From Prevotella histicola JCM 15637 = DNF00424 (GTDB lineage Bacteria > Bacteroidota > Bacteroidia > Bacteroidales > Bacteroidaceae): a DNA stretch of 64,000 bases. How positions within the stretch are numbered: the first letter of the stretch is position 1; every line of letters starts with the position of its first letter. The stretch spans positions 62,001 to 126,000 of the forward strand of contig NZ_BAJX01000004.1 in NCBI RefSeq assembly GCF_000613925.1, read 5' to 3'. The notes beneath the pieces were generated by a model. The model ran no database searches. It was not told the origin of the DNA and was given only the letters and a program-made list of their open reading frames with translations. The translations under genes were made by a program, and so were the position numbers. Positions 9,950 to 18,129 of the stretch are shown here, piece by piece.

Positions 9950-10939
9950 ATGATTTTATACAATCAGAAACACGCAATCCAGCGCATGAACACGCTGGCT
10001 AAAGAGGAAAAAGACTTTATTTTTATCATTAATTACAAAGGAGATGGAGCGTATGTGGAGGAGACTTCAGCTGTCGATCCGCATGAATTGTTGTATGCTT
10101 TCCCTACGATGAGCAACGTACCGACGGATGAAACTTATTCAAAAGTACCTGTTGAGTGGCACACACAACCACTAACAAGGGAAGAATATGAGCGAGAAAT
10201 AACCCTTGTAAAGCGTCGGGAGAGGGAAGGTGATAGCTATTTAGCCAATCTAACATGCAAGGTTCCGATACAAACAAACCTCTCTTTGCATGATATCTTC
10301 ATGCGTTCGAAGGCTTTATATCGGTGTTGGATGAAGGAAAAGTTCGTCTGTTTCTCACCAGAGATATTCGTTCGCATCACCGAACAAGGTGAGATCAGCT
10401 CCTATCCCATGAAGGGAACGATTGATGCAACACGTCCAAACGCAGAGAAAGAGTTGATGGATAACAAGAAAGAAGCGGCAGAGCATGCAACAATCGTTGA
10501 CCTTATACGCAATGATCTCAGTATGATTGCGGATCACGTAAGGGTAAAACGTTATCGTTACGTGGACCATCTGACGACAAATAAAGGAGAAATTCTTCAG
10601 ACAAGTTCGGAGATTACTGGACAACTCCCTACTGATTATCGTGAGAATATCGGTACACTTCTCTTCCGTTTACTCCCTGCTGGCTCAATAACGGGTGCTC
10701 CTAAGCCTCGTACAGTAGAGATAATTCATGAGGCTGAGGGCTATGAAAGAGGCTTCTATACGGGTGTTATGGGTTGTTATAGTAAAGGTTGTTTGGACAG
10801 TGCAGTGATGATTCGCTTCATTGATACCGATGATGCGGGGCACTTCTTCTATAAAGCTGGAGGTGGAATAACGGCACAAAGCAATAATGATGACGAATAT
10901 AAAGAAGTGATTGAGAAGGTTTATGTGCCAATTTATTGA
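9950..10939 (+). CDS. pabB: Aminodeoxychorismate synthase component I
   Basis: PabB adds ammonia to chorismate to make aminodeoxychorismate for folate. The chorismate-binding core is clear: SPEIFVRI, PMKGTIDATRPNAEKEL, LIRNDLSMI, then SITGAPKPRTVEIIHEAEGY, FYTGVMG and the late KAGGGITAQS. The frame is open from an ATG at 9926, but the ATG at 9950 (MILYNQKHAIQRMN) fits the usual start of the family in Bacteroidales. Its end overlaps pabC by 29 bp, so the two are coupled. No glutaminase (pabA) gene is seen nearby. Confidence 0.88.
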   Translation: MILYNQKHAIQRMNTLAKEEKDFIFIINYKGDGAYVEETSAVDPHELLYAFPTMSNVPTDETYSKVPVEWHTQPLTREEYEREITLVKRREREGDSYLANLTCKVPIQTNLSLHDIFMRSKALYRCWMKEKFVCFSPEIFVRITEQGEISSYPMKGTIDATRPNAEKELMDNKKEAAEHATIVDLIRNDLSMIADHVRVKRYRYVDHLTTNKGEILQTSSEITGQLPTDYRENIGTLLFRLLPAGSITGAPKPRTVEIIHEAEGYERGFYTGVMGCYSKGCLDSAVMIRFIDTDDAGHFFYKAGGGITAQSNNDDEYKEVIEKVYVPIY

Positions 10940-11516
10940 GACTATAAGAGTTAAAGATGGGCGTATCTTTAACCTCACTTACCATGAGGAACGGATGAAC
11001 CGTACGCGAAAGAAAGTGTGGGGAAAGACTGATTGGTTAAAAATAACTGATGTCTGGAGTCCCGAAGAACTACCTTTGGAGTGCTCAAAGCTACGTTTTG
11101 TTTATGACGAAGCGGGCATACATGACCTTACTTGTACACCCTATACACGCAAGAAGATTCTCTCCTTGCGACTTGTTTATGATAATAATATCACTTATCC
11201 TTATAAGAGTGTGGACCGATCCATGCTCAATGAGCTAAAAAAACAGCAGGGTGATTGTGACGAAATACTTATTATTCGTGATAATCACCTCACAGATACT
11301 TCCTATACCAACGTCGCATTGTATGACGGGCAGCAATGGTTTACCCCCTCTACCCCACTCCTTCCCGGTACGATGCGGCAGAGTTTGCTTGACAAAGGAA
11401 TACTTCAGGAGCGTGAGATACTTGTATCTGACATTCCACAATACCAGCAGATAAGCCTTTTTAATGCCATGATGGAGCTGGGAGAAGTGGTCCTTCCTGT
11501 CAAGAATATCCTATAG
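10911..11516 (+). CDS. pabC: Aminodeoxychorismate lyase, class IV aminotransferase fold
   Basis: This 201-residue protein has the class IV PLP-enzyme pattern: an N-terminal FIETIRVKDGRIFNL, a YPYKSVDRS segment holding the probable PLP Lys, DEILIIRDNHLTDTSYTNVAL, and TPLLPGTMRQSLL. In this context it should release p-aminobenzoate and pyruvate from aminodeoxychorismate. It overlaps pabB by 29 bp. It is shorter than E. coli PabC, as is common in this phylum. Confidence 0.85.
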   Translation: MRRFMCQFIETIRVKDGRIFNLTYHEERMNRTRKKVWGKTDWLKITDVWSPEELPLECSKLRFVYDEAGIHDLTCTPYTRKKILSLRLVYDNNITYPYKSVDRSMLNELKKQQGDCDEILIIRDNHLTDTSYTNVALYDGQQWFTPSTPLLPGTMRQSLLDKGILQEREILVSDIPQYQQISLFNAMMELGEVVLPVKNIL

Positions 11517-11618
11517 AAGTGGTCTGTTTTATCAATAAAACTTTTAAAAAAGTTCCTTTCCCATGTAGTTATCCATACCTTCCTTGCGTCTAACGGGTAA
11601 CAATAATTTATCAAGAAG

Positions 11619-12116
11619 ATGGACAATCCACAAAATGAACATGATTTCTCGCGCATTGTGAGAGAACATAAGAGCACGATTTACACCGTGTGTTACATGT
11701 TCTCGAAGGATGAAGATGAGGTGAATGACCTCTTTCAAGAGGTGCTGATAAACCTCTGGAAGGGATTAGAAAACTTCCGAGGCGATAGCGATATACGTAC
11801 ATGGATCTATCGCATCAGTCTGAACACCTGCATCTCATGTGACCGAAAGAAGCGAAAACGGAAGACGGTTCCACTCACAATGAGCATCAATCCTTTTACG
11901 GATAGTGATGAAGACAGTCGACAAGTGCAGCAACTCAATCGTCGTATCAGCCAGTTAGGCCCCTTTGATAGGGCTATCGTGCTGCTCTGGTTAGAGAATA
12001 TGAGCTATGAAGAGATTGGAGAAATCGTCGGAATCAGTACCAAGAACGTGTCAGTAAGGCTCTATAGAATTAAGGAAAGACTAAAGAAAGGAAGTAACAA
12101 TGGAGACAAAGAATAA
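11619..12116 (+). CDS. ECF-type RNA polymerase sigma factor
   Basis: This 165-residue sigma factor has region 2 (YTVCYMFSKDEDEVNDLFQE, then LINLWKGLENFRGDSDIRTW with the -10 recognition residues) and region 4 (LLWLENMSYEEIGEIVGIS and VRLYRIKERLKKG as helix-turn-helix). Region 3 and region 1.1 are absent, which defines the ECF group. It overlaps the next gene, a membrane protein, by 17 bp. That partner may control it, as anti-sigma genes often sit directly downstream. The signal and target genes are unknown. Confidence 0.9.
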   Translation: MDNPQNEHDFSRIVREHKSTIYTVCYMFSKDEDEVNDLFQEVLINLWKGLENFRGDSDIRTWIYRISLNTCISCDRKKRKRKTVPLTMSINPFTDSDEDSRQVQQLNRRISQLGPFDRAIVLLWLENMSYEEIGEIVGISTKNVSVRLYRIKERLKKGSNNGDKE

Positions 12117-12702
12117 TGAATTGGAGGAGATGCGCCAGCAATTGGGTATCCTCAAAGAGAAAATAGATGGTCAGAAACTCATCAATGATAAGCTTATCAG
12201 GCAGTCAATGCTTAATAAGATGTCATTCATGAAGAAGTATACATGGGTATCATTCTTCTTGTTAGCCTATATTTACGTAGCTTTCTTCTCCCTCAGAGAA
12301 CAGTTTAATATGTCTTGGTTGCTCTATATTGCCACCGTAATAATCATGACAGTAAACGTCCTTTTCGATGCTTATATCAACAGATTTAGCAAAGATCAGT
12401 TCTTGAACAATGACTTGATAGCAACATCAAAACGGATGGTTAGGATGAAGAAGCTACGCAAAAGATCTTTATTAATAGGCATAATCGGTATGTCAATATG
12501 GAGTCCTTGGTTCTTTACGGAGTTATATTATGGTGCAAGTTCCTCTAATGGGTTAGTTTCTCCAGACTATATGTGGGGGACAATTGTAGGAGGTTTAGTT
12601 GGACTTCTCGCTGGTGCATGCATTGGAATATGGATCTATCTCCGCATGCAGAGTATCAATTCGGATATCATTCAGGAGATTGAAGAGCTGACAAAGGAGT
12701 GA
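12100..12702 (+). CDS. Membrane protein coupled to ECF sigma factor
   Basis: This 200-residue protein has a charged, probably coiled-coil N-terminal part (about residues 1-40), two membrane segments at about 45-90, a basic cytoplasmic stretch, and two more membrane segments at about 120-190, the last glycine-rich (GTIVGGLVGLLAGACIG). It has no zinc anti-sigma motif and I cannot place it in a family. The 17-bp overlap with the sigma gene suggests it acts as its membrane regulator. This is inferred from position only. Confidence 0.65.
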   Translation: METKNNELEEMRQQLGILKEKIDGQKLINDKLIRQSMLNKMSFMKKYTWVSFFLLAYIYVAFFSLREQFNMSWLLYIATVIIMTVNVLFDAYINRFSKDQFLNNDLIATSKRMVRMKKLRKRSLLIGIIGMSIWSPWFFTELYYGASSSNGLVSPDYMWGTIVGGLVGLLAGACIGIWIYLRMQSINSDIIQEIEELTKE

Positions 12703-12739
12703 ATCGCATAGAGAAAGCATAGGCTTTGCTATAGAAACG

Positions 12740-12784
12740 GGGGACATTAGAGTTTCAAAACTCTGATGTCCCCTTATTTTTTTC
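12740..12784 (+). terminator. Intrinsic terminator after the sigma operon
   Basis: GGGGACATTAGAGTTT (12740-12755) pairs with AAACTCTGATGTCCCC (12758-12773) with one G-U pair, followed by a T-rich tract. It closes the sigma factor/membrane protein operon. From here to 13031 no gene is seen. Confidence 0.85.
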
Positions 12785-13031
12785 TTTGGTTTTGTCTTTG
12801 AATAGATGGGATAGTGTGCTTCTCATAACCATGTTGTAGAGGCGTAAGAGAGACTATTATTGCCTTGTATAAGCCCGTTTTTCCATCTTTCAGCCACTCT
12901 AATCCCCACCTGTATGGTACTTATGAAGGTTCTTCAGAGAGGCATTCGTACCCCTTAAATGGATGTTAGGCGTATGAAGCATACGAAGATTGGGGAGTAA
13001 GTAAATCTCTATTATTGTAAAATAAATTGTT

Positions 13032-13256
13032 ATTTGATTTTTGAAAGGGCGTCTTTTGCATTCTAAAAGGTGCCCTTTTGCATGGTAAAAGATGCCCTTT
13101 TGCAGTGTAAAAGACGCCCTTTTACAACGCAAAACATGCCCTTTTAAAAGCCTGTTTGTAACTGTTTGGGTTTTAGAAGGTTACAAAGTCGTAAAAAGTT
13201 CATTTTCCTATGTGTAGTACTTCTTTGTGTTTTCACTTTTGTAAGGATGCTTTACC
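13032..13256 (+). repeat. Composite 22-bp phased repeat element, copy B
   Basis: Five units run from 13032 to 13141. Cores after the A-tract, in order, are GGGCGTC, GGTGCCC, GATGCCC, GACGCCC and CATGCCC; the first is the reverse complement of the fourth. TGTAAC is at 13157-13162, GTTACA at 13180-13185 (17 bp apart), and the TGTAAGGATG-like tail starts at 13240. It sits between two convergent transcription units (the sigma operon and mutS). Confidence 0.85.
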
Positions 13257-13324
13257 GTTGTTCATATCCTTGTCATCTGGTTCTCATCTTACAGTCTTTA
13301 TCTGTTATAATCATGTCCTTCCTG

Positions 13325-13383
13325 TAAAAGAAAGCCCCGCTAATACTTGCAGATATATCAAGCCTTTGCAAGTATTAACGGGG
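13325..13383 (-). terminator. Intrinsic terminator after mutS
   Basis: The arms CCCCGCTAATACTTGC (13335-13350) and GCAAGTATTAACGGGG (13368-13383) pair with one G-U wobble. On the minus strand a T-rich tract (CTTTCTTTTAC) follows, so it ends mutS transcription. Confidence 0.8.
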
Positions 13384-13404
13384 TAATAGTGTCCTTATAA
13401 GGTC

Positions 13405-16065
13405 TTATCCCTTTAGTATTTTCTTAATGTCATTCAGCTTATTGAGCGCCTCAACAGGTGTAAGATTGTTCACATCGAGTCCTAATATCTCATCCCGGAT
13501 CTGCGTAAGAACGGGGTCATCAAGTTGGAAGAAGGATAGTTGAACTCCTTCCCTGCTCTTGTCAAGATGTTCAACGGCAGCCTTCCCTACTCCACCTACC
13601 TGTGCATTGTCTGCTTCAAGTTCCTTTAATATAACGTTTGCACGCTTCACAATAGACCTTGGCATACCTGCAATTTCAGCTACATGGATACCAAATGAAT
13701 GCTCACTGCCGCCCTGTTCCAGCTTACGCAGGAAGATAATCTTTCCCTCAACCTCCTTTACTGATACGTTATAGTTCTTGATTCGTGGGAAATTCTTCTC
13801 CATTTCGTTCAGTTCATGGTAGTGTGTTGCGAAGAGAGTACGTGCCTGTGCACGTGGATGTTCGTGTAGATACTCTACAATTGCCCATGCTATGCTGATG
13901 CCATCATACGTACTTGTGCCTCTTCCCAGCTCATCAAAGAGCACCAGAGAACGCGGTGTGACGTTGTTAAGGATGTTTGAAGCCTCCGTCATCTCTACCA
14001 TAAAGGTTGATTCACCCAGTGAGATATTATCCGAAGCACCCACACGTGTGAAGATCTTATCTACCATTCCGATGCGTGCACGTTCTGCTGGTACGAAGCA
14101 ACCTATCTGTGCCAGAAGGACGATAAGGGCTGTCTGACGAAGTAAAGCCGACTTACCAGCCATGTTAGGACCCGTTATCATCATGATTTGTTGCTTCTCT
14201 GTGTCGAGCAGAACATCATTCGGTACATACTGTTCTCCTATCGGTAGCTGTGTTTCAATCACTGCATGCCGCCCCTGTTTGATATCTATTACTTCCGAAT
14301 CGTCTACCACTGGGCGCACGTAATGTTGCTGTTGTGACACCTTCATGAATGAAAGTAGACAGTCAAGGTGGGCAATAAGATTGGCATTTATTTGTATCTG
14401 AGGGATAAACTCCTGCATGTCTTGTATCAGTTCCATGAAGAGTTGTCCTTCCATAGCCAGTATTTTCTCGTCTGCACCGAGTATCTTTTCTTCGTATTCT
14501 TTCAACTCTGGCGTTATGTAACGTTCTGCTTGAGCCAGTGTTTGCTTGCGAATCCAGTCTTCAGGAACCCTGTCTTTAAAGGTGTTACGCACCTCTAAGT
14601 AATATCCAAAGACGTTATTGAAACCGATCTTCAGTGATGTAATACCCGTTTGTTCAACCTCTTTCTCCTGTATTTCCAGCAGGTATTGCTTGCCATTATC
14701 ACGGATAGAGCGTAGTTCATCCAGCTCTTTGTTATATCCAGAGGCTATAACATCACCCTTATTGACAAGCTGTGGAGGGTCAGGTTGTATCTCTTTCTCT
14801 ATTCTGTCACGCAGTGATTCACATAGATTCAGTTGTTCTCCAATACGTTTAAGAGGCTCACTCTTGGCATAAAGACATGCTGTTTTCACGGGTTGTATGG
14901 CCTTTAGGGCATTCTTTAGTTGCACAACTTCACGTGGAGAGACCCTCCCCACGGCAACTTTTGATATGATACGCTCTAAGTCACCGATACGGTGGAACTG
15001 CTCATCTATGGCTTCTCGGAAGTCAGGTTCACGGAAAAAGTAATCTACAACATCCAATCTCTCATTGATAGGCTTGACATCTTTCAATGGAAATACCATC
15101 CATCTGCGTAGCAAACGACCACCCATTGGGGTGGCAGTATTGTCAATTACATTCAGCAATGATGACCCATCTTCATTCATTGGAGCGATCAACTCTAAGG
15201 AACGGATGGTGAAACGGTCCATACGCACATACTTATCTTCCTCTATACGAGCAAGAGACGTAATGTGATTGATGTGTGTATGCTGTGTCAACTCTAGGTA
15301 TTGCATGATGGCACCAGCCGCAATAACGCCATTCAATAGATGGTCAACACCGAAGCCTTTGAGGTTCTTTGTGCCGAAATGTTTCAATAGTTTCTGGCGT
15401 GCAGTCTGGTCAGTAAACACCCAATCGTCCATCTCGAACGTGCAGAGACGTGAGCCAAAGTAACGTTCAAAGTCCTGTTTTCTCGCCCGATCATAGAGAA
15501 CTTCCTTTGGTTGAAAGTTCCCTAAGAGCTTCTCAACATAGTCGAATGAACCCTCACCTGTCAAGAATTCGCCTGTGGAAATGTCTAAAAAGCTGACCCC
15601 ACAAGCCCCTTTACTGAAGTGAACAGCCGCAAGAAAGTTGTTTTCCTTGTAGTTTAGAACGTTGTCACTAAGTGCAACGCCTGGTGTAACGAGCTCTGTT
15701 ATCCCTCGTTTCACCATCTTGTCCATTGCAGTCAGTCCCTTTTTGCCTTTTATAGCCTCACGTTTCTTCTTCGGATCCTCCAATTGATCGCAGATAGCTA
15801 CGCGCTTTCCGGCACGGATAAGCTTAGGAAGATAGGTGTCAAGGGCGTGGTGTGGGAAGCCAGCCATCTCTGTTGAGCCACTGTTTCCCCCATTATTACG
15901 GCGTGTAAGGGTAATACCAAGGATCCTTGCAGCCTCTATGGCATCTTCAGCATACGTCTCATAGAAGTCGCCACAGCGGAAGAGCATTAACGCATCTGGG
16001 TGCTGTGCTTTCATTGAGAAGAACTGTTTCATCATCGGAGTCATTCCCTTATCGTCCTTTGCCAT
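13405..16065 (-). CDS. mutS: DNA mismatch repair protein MutS
   Basis: MutS recognises mismatches and starts strand repair with MutL. The 886-residue protein shows the mismatch-binding GDFYETY segment near residue 35, the Walker A motif TGPNMAGKS at about residue 620, and [12 protein letters not shown] (Walker B). It has a helix-turn-helix region and a C-terminal tail. The frame stays open further upstream to 16116, but a start there would lie inside the -7 box at 16114-16121, so the ATG at 16065 ([15 protein letters not shown]) is chosen. The gene is complete and stands alone on the minus strand. Confidence 0.96.
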   Translation of the reverse strand: MAKDDKGMTPMMKQFFSMKAQHPDALMLFRCGDFYETYAEDAIEAARILGITLTRRNNGGNSGSTEMAGFPHHALDTYLPKLIRAGKRVAICDQLEDPKKKREAIKGKKGLTAMDKMVKRGITELVTPGVALSDNVLNYKENNFLAAVHFSKGACGVSFLDISTGEFLTGEGSFDYVEKLLGNFQPKEVLYDRARKQDFERYFGSRLCTFEMDDWVFTDQTARQKLLKHFGTKNLKGFGVDHLLNGVIAAGAIMQYLELTQHTHINHITSLARIEEDKYVRMDRFTIRSLELIAPMNEDGSSLLNVIDNTATPMGGRLLRRWMVFPLKDVKPINERLDVVDYFFREPDFREAIDEQFHRIGDLERIISKVAVGRVSPREVVQLKNALKAIQPVKTACLYAKSEPLKRIGEQLNLCESLRDRIEKEIQPDPPQLVNKGDVIASGYNKELDELRSIRDNGKQYLLEIQEKEVEQTGITSLKIGFNNVFGYYLEVRNTFKDRVPEDWIRKQTLAQAERYITPELKEYEEKILGADEKILAMEGQLFMELIQDMQEFIPQIQINANLIAHLDCLLSFMKVSQQQHYVRPVVDDSEVIDIKQGRHAVIETQLPIGEQYVPNDVLLDTEKQQIMMITGPNMAGKSALLRQTALIVLLAQIGCFVPAERARIGMVDKIFTRVGASDNISLGESTFMVEMTEASNILNNVTPRSLVLFDELGRGTSTYDGISIAWAIVEYLHEHPRAQARTLFATHYHELNEMEKNFPRIKNYNVSVKEVEGKIIFLRKLEQGGSEHSFGIHVAEIAGMPRSIVKRANVILKELEADNAQVGGVGKAAVEHLDKSREGVQLSFFQLDDPVLTQIRDEILGLDVNNLTPVEALNKLNDIKKILKG

Positions 16066-16113
16066 ATCTTTTGCTTCCTTTAAAGTAGTTTCTTGCTTAT
16101 CTTCTAAGACGTA

Positions 16114-16145
16114 CAAAAGTACAAAAATAAGGATGAAAACACAAA
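16114..16145 (-). promoter_or_regulatory. Promoter of mutS
   Basis: Read on the minus strand, TTTG (16142-16145) and TACTTTTG (16114-16121) are exactly 20 bp apart, a full match to the Bacteroidetes consensus. It lies 48 bp before the chosen mutS start and rules out the earlier in-frame start. Confidence 0.75.
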
Positions 16146-16253
16146 TTATTAATTGTCTTTGTGGAAATTCTATACCATTTACAACACTATGAAAGAATGC
16201 TTAATAATAATCAAAAGTAACTTTATTGGCATATGAATGTAATGGGTTTTTGT

Positions 16254-16261
16254 TATCTTTG
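16254..16261 (+). promoter_or_regulatory. -7 box for the DUF4832-like gene
   Basis: TATCTTTG lies 45 bp before the ATG at 16307. The -33 region only has TTGG at a longer spacing, so the match is partial. Confidence 0.5.
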
Positions 16262-16306
16262 CCACTTCTATACTATTTATGAACAATAAAAACATTGAAT
16301 GTACAC

Positions 16307-17785
16307 ATGAGAAACTATAAGAAAAGTGTATTATTTATGACATTATTCACTCTGTTTTCTGTTCAGATATATGCTCAGGAATGGAAAGAAGTGAGTGTAC
16401 CTGGAAGGATAACACATGTGCAACCCATGACAGGACTGGTGCTTTGGAAGGACCAGGCACGGCAGTTGAACAGTAAATATGGTCAGACTATCCAGCTGGA
16501 ATTTGCTTATTTGTTGCCCAATAAAGTGGTAAAGGGATGTAAACAGGACGGAACGATACAGTATGATTGGGCTCCCTTTGAATCTTTACTCAATGATATT
16601 GCCTCTCGAAAGCACCAAGCTGTTATCCGAGTTAGGTATGAAAACCCTGATAATGATGAGGTTAATGCCTCTGTAAAGGGCTCTACGGCTGTTCCAGAAT
16701 ACATCAAGAAGCGTGGAGATTACCATGAAACATTCCATAAGAACGGTGATGGACCAACGTATTATGCTGATTGGAGGAATGCAGAACTCAAACGTTTCAC
16801 GTTACAATTCTATACAGATCTTGCTGAAAGGTACGCTCATGACAGGCGTTTGGCTTTCTTAGAGACGGGATTTGGGCATTGGTCGGAATATCATATCTAT
16901 GGAACTGAATATAAATTGGGTGTGAATTTCCCTGATATGGACTTTCAAACGCGGTTTATTCAGCACTTAAATAAGGTTCTGAACGGGCGAATAGAGTGGG
17001 GGATATCCATTGATGCAGCGAGTAAAGACCACTCTCCCGTGGGCAATAATGCTGCCTTGATGCAAGCAGGATTCGGACTCTTTGACGATAGTTTCATGTC
17101 GAGTACACATGAGATTGGTTCTGGTGATGGATATGGTGAGCAGAAATGGCAGCGCATTGCCTCTAACAATAGGTGGAAAAAGGACTTTGCTGGAGGTGAG
17201 ATAGCTTATTCAAGCCGCAATGAACAGCAGAATTTTCTGAACCCGACGGGTATGTATGGACACACGTGGGAGGATATGGCTAAGAAGTATCACATAACTT
17301 TCATGCTTGCCAATAACGCCCCTGGCTCACGATATGCCCAACCAGCACGCTTCATGCAAGCCTCATTGGCAACGGGATATAGGTTTGCCATTAAGAAATG
17401 TGAGAGCAATGGGCGTGCTACAAGGGTTACGATTACCAACAAAGGGGTGGCGCCTTTTTATTATGATGCATGGCTTACGATAGGGGAGAAACGCTCTTCG
17501 GTGTCATTAAAGAACTTGTTACCAGGGGAGGAGAGGGTTGTTGAGATTCCTGATGTCACTACTTCTACGAAGCGTTTGACGATTGTCAGTGACCGTATTC
17601 TGCCTTCTCAGGAGATTGAATTTGAAGGTTTCACGGCTTCAAATGACCCTACAGGCATTGAGTCAGTTGAGGATTCAGGTAGTTCAGAGCAAGCTACTGC
17701 TTATACAATTGATGGAAAGAAGATAACAGATCCCTATTATAAAGGGCTTGTCATCAAGCGAGGAAGGAAGTACATGCAACGATAA
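16307..17785 (+). CDS. Secreted DUF4832-like protein
   Basis: A signal peptide (MRNYKKSVLFMTLFTLFSVQ, cleaved after IYA) leads a region that looks like a TIM-barrel of the DUF4832 type, with ETGFGHWSEYH near residue 190 and YGHTWEDM near 325. A beta-sandwich follows at about 365-430. The last 25 residues (TAYTIDGKKI, then KGLVIKRGRKY) resemble the C-terminal tails of Prevotella secreted proteins that may use type IX secretion. The family probably acts on polysaccharide, but substrate and activity are not known. An in-frame TTG at 16295 is less likely as a start than ATG 16307, which begins the signal peptide. Confidence 0.75.
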   Translation: MRNYKKSVLFMTLFTLFSVQIYAQEWKEVSVPGRITHVQPMTGLVLWKDQARQLNSKYGQTIQLEFAYLLPNKVVKGCKQDGTIQYDWAPFESLLNDIASRKHQAVIRVRYENPDNDEVNASVKGSTAVPEYIKKRGDYHETFHKNGDGPTYYADWRNAELKRFTLQFYTDLAERYAHDRRLAFLETGFGHWSEYHIYGTEYKLGVNFPDMDFQTRFIQHLNKVLNGRIEWGISIDAASKDHSPVGNNAALMQAGFGLFDDSFMSSTHEIGSGDGYGEQKWQRIASNNRWKKDFAGGEIAYSSRNEQQNFLNPTGMYGHTWEDMAKKYHITFMLANNAPGSRYAQPARFMQASLATGYRFAIKKCESNGRATRVTITNKGVAPFYYDAWLTIGEKRSSVSLKNLLPGEERVVEIPDVTTSTKRLTIVSDRILPSQEIEFEGFTASNDPTGIESVEDSGSSEQATAYTIDGKKITDPYYKGLVIKRGRKYMQR

Positions 17786-17787
17786 AG

Positions 17788-17832
17788 CACTTCACCCTTC
17801 ATACATCATTTCGTATGAAGGGTGAAGTGTTT
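17788..17832 (+). terminator. Hairpin after the DUF4832-like gene
   Basis: A perfect 17-bp stem (CACTTCACCCTTCATAC at 17788-17804, its complement at 17813-17829) with an 8-base loop is followed by only three T. It is probably the terminator, perhaps acting in both directions. Confidence 0.7.
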
Positions 17833-17879
17833 ATGGAGTATTAATGTTTGGGAATTCTTTTGTAAGTGGATTTATGTGT

Positions 17880-18087
17880 GCAAAATACCTTTACAAAAAG
17901 ATTACCAATGCCTTTAAGAATCAGAAGGATTCTGATAATTTTCAGTTTCGTAATGTTCAGATTCCCAGATGGTTATAGATGGCAAAGTAAAAGGTGCCCT
18001 TTTGGCTTTCAAAAGGGCACCTTTTACATGTCAAAAGACGCCCTTTTACCATGCAAAAGGGCGTCTTTTACAATGCAAAAGAGCATC
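17880..18087 (-). repeat. Composite 22-bp phased repeat element, copy C (inverted)
   Basis: The element is in reverse orientation. Units span 17978-18087. On the plus strand cores are GGTGCCC, GGGCACC, GACGCCC, GGGCGTC and a worn GAGCATC. Neighbouring cores pair to give two perfect 15-bp stems, 17989-18003 with 18011-18025, and 18033-18047 with 18055-18069, both with 7-base loops. The module follows on the other strand: TATAAC (17972-17977), 17 bp, ATTACG (17949-17954), and a TGTAAAGGTATTT tail ending near 17880. It lies between convergent genes. Confidence 0.85.
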
Positions 18088-18129
18088 TATTGTTTTCTGT
18101 TATATGATTTTTTATGACATAAAGGTAAT

